Positions 7,941 through 8,690 of a DNA stretch of 8,690 nt are shown here, piece after piece; position 1 is the first letter of the stretch, and every line of letters begins with the position of its first letter. The DNA comes from Bordetella parapertussis. Lineage in GTDB: Bacteria; Pseudomonadota; Gammaproteobacteria; Burkholderiales; Burkholderiaceae_C. The notes beneath the pieces were generated by a model, which had not been told where the DNA came from, searched no databases, and saw only the letters and a program-made list of their open reading frames with translations. A program made the position numbers and the translations under genes. The DNA lies in assembly GCA_945899335.1 (NCBI GenBank), contig CAMDIP010000046.1, positions 1-8,690 of the forward strand. Direction: 5' to 3'.

Positions 7941-8690
7941 TTACTCTTGGTGAGGTTGCTCGTCAGAGTGATGCTGCTGGGGTGGTGCTTCAGGACGGTC
8001 CAGTAAGGCTTTCATGGACAACTTGATGCGACCCTTTTCATCGGTTTCTAGCACTTTCACACGCACGATTTGACCTTCAGCCAAAACGTCGGTGACCTTG
8101 GCAATGCGATCGTGGCTGATTTGGCTGATGTGCAGCAAACCATCTTTACCTGGCAACAAATTCACCAAGGCGCCGAAGTCCAAAATCTTGGTGATGGGGC
8201 CTTCGTAAACCTTGCCAATTTCTACTTCTGCAGTGATTTCGCTGATGCGACGCTTGGCTTCTTCGGCCTTTGCGCCATCGGTAGCGGCAATGGTGATGGT
8301 GCCGTCTTCCTCGATATTGATTTGGCAACCTGTTTCTTCGGTCAGCGCACGAATGACAGAGCCACCTTTACCGATCACGTCACGGATTTTTTCCGGATTG
8401 ATCTTCATGGTGTAAAGCTTAGGTGCAAAGTTACTGACTTCGGTTTTGGCCTCGCCCATGGCTTCTTGCATTTTGCCCAAAATGTGCATACGCGCTTCCT
8501 TGGCTTGGGCCAAAGCTACTTGCATGATCTCTTGAGTGATACCCTGGATTTTGATGTCCATTTGCAAAGCAGTGATGCCGTTGGTGGTGCCAGCCACTTT
8601 GAAGTCCATGTCGCCCAAATGATCTTCGTCACCCAAAATGTCGGTCAACACAGCAAAGCGGTTGCCATCCTTGATCAGGCCCATGGCAAT
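7941..8690 (-). CDS. pnp: Polyribonucleotide nucleotidyltransferase (PNPase), C-terminal part
   Basis: Phosphorolytic 3'-to-5' exoribonuclease of mRNA decay and the RNA degradosome. Only the last 249 residues are in the window; the frame is open through the right edge, so the 5' part is cut off. Visible residues 17-31 hold the end of the second RNase PH core, where D23, D29 and K31 fit the D-x5-D-x-K metal/phosphate site of PNPase. A KH RNA-binding domain follows at about 94-151 with the IGKGGS loop at 106-111, then an S1 domain at about 158-228 ([16 protein letters not shown], then GLLHISQIS). The protein ends in a short polar tail rich in Gln, His and Glu after residue 231. The internal ATG at 8684 is part of the conserved IAMGLI stretch, not a start. 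Confidence 0.97.
   Translation of the reverse strand: MAMGLIKDGNRFAVLTDILGDEDHLGDMDFKVAGTTNGITALQMDIKIQGITQEIMQVALAQAKEARMHILGKMQEAMGEAKTEVSNFAPKLYTMKINPEKIRDVIGKGGSVIRALTEETGCQINIEEDGTITIAATDGAKAEEAKRRISEITAEVEIGKVYEGPITKILDFGALVNLLPGKDGLLHISQISHDRIAKVTDVLAEGQIVRVKVLETDEKGRIKLSMKALLDRPEAPPQQHHSDEQPHQE

Noticed and set aside
1..8690. A new multi-gene defence, mobile or biosynthetic system
   Set aside because: Every coding frame supported here is a recognisable housekeeping gene with complete motifs. There are no repeats, integrases, transposases or unexplained genes.

Overview
This is an ordinary housekeeping region of a betaproteobacterial chromosome, most likely order Burkholderiales and probably family Comamonadaceae. 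I infer this from the protein wording of NuoA-NuoG, from nuoC and nuoD being separate genes (they are fused in Escherichia coli), and from a tRNA-Leu between secG and nuoA. Base composition looks close to balanced, with frequent TTG and CAA codons, so this is not one of the very GC-rich members. No database search was possible, so the genus is left open.

Every gene lies on the minus strand, so transcription runs from high to low coordinates. In that order: the 3' part of pnp (polynucleotide phosphorylase, cut by the right window edge), tpiA (triosephosphate isomerase) and secG (Sec translocon subunit) are packed with gaps of 4 and 16 bases. A 117-base spacer follows, then tRNA-Leu(GAG). A 74-base leader containing two overlapping inverted repeats separates the tRNA from nuoA, nuoB, nuoC, nuoD, nuoE, nuoF and the first 620 codons of nuoG, which is cut by the left window edge.

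The seven nuo genes encode the start of the respiratory NADH:quinone oxidoreductase (complex I) operon. NuoE, NuoF and NuoG form the NADH-oxidising module with FMN and a chain of iron-sulfur clusters. NuoB, NuoC and NuoD form the connecting module where cluster N2 reduces quinone. NuoA is the first membrane subunit. The cluster ligands and quinone-site residues expected in these proteins are present. The genes are separated by 3 to 14 bases or overlap by four bases (nuoD/nuoE and nuoE/nuoF). The remaining nuo genes (nuoH onwards) presumably continue left of the window.

I found no mobile element, CRISPR array, phage gene, defence system or new multi-gene system. No gap between genes exceeds about 120 bases. 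The part most worth a second look is the non-coding stretch around tRNA-Leu: no clear terminator separates secG, the tRNA and nuoA, and the nuoA leader can fold in two mutually exclusive ways.
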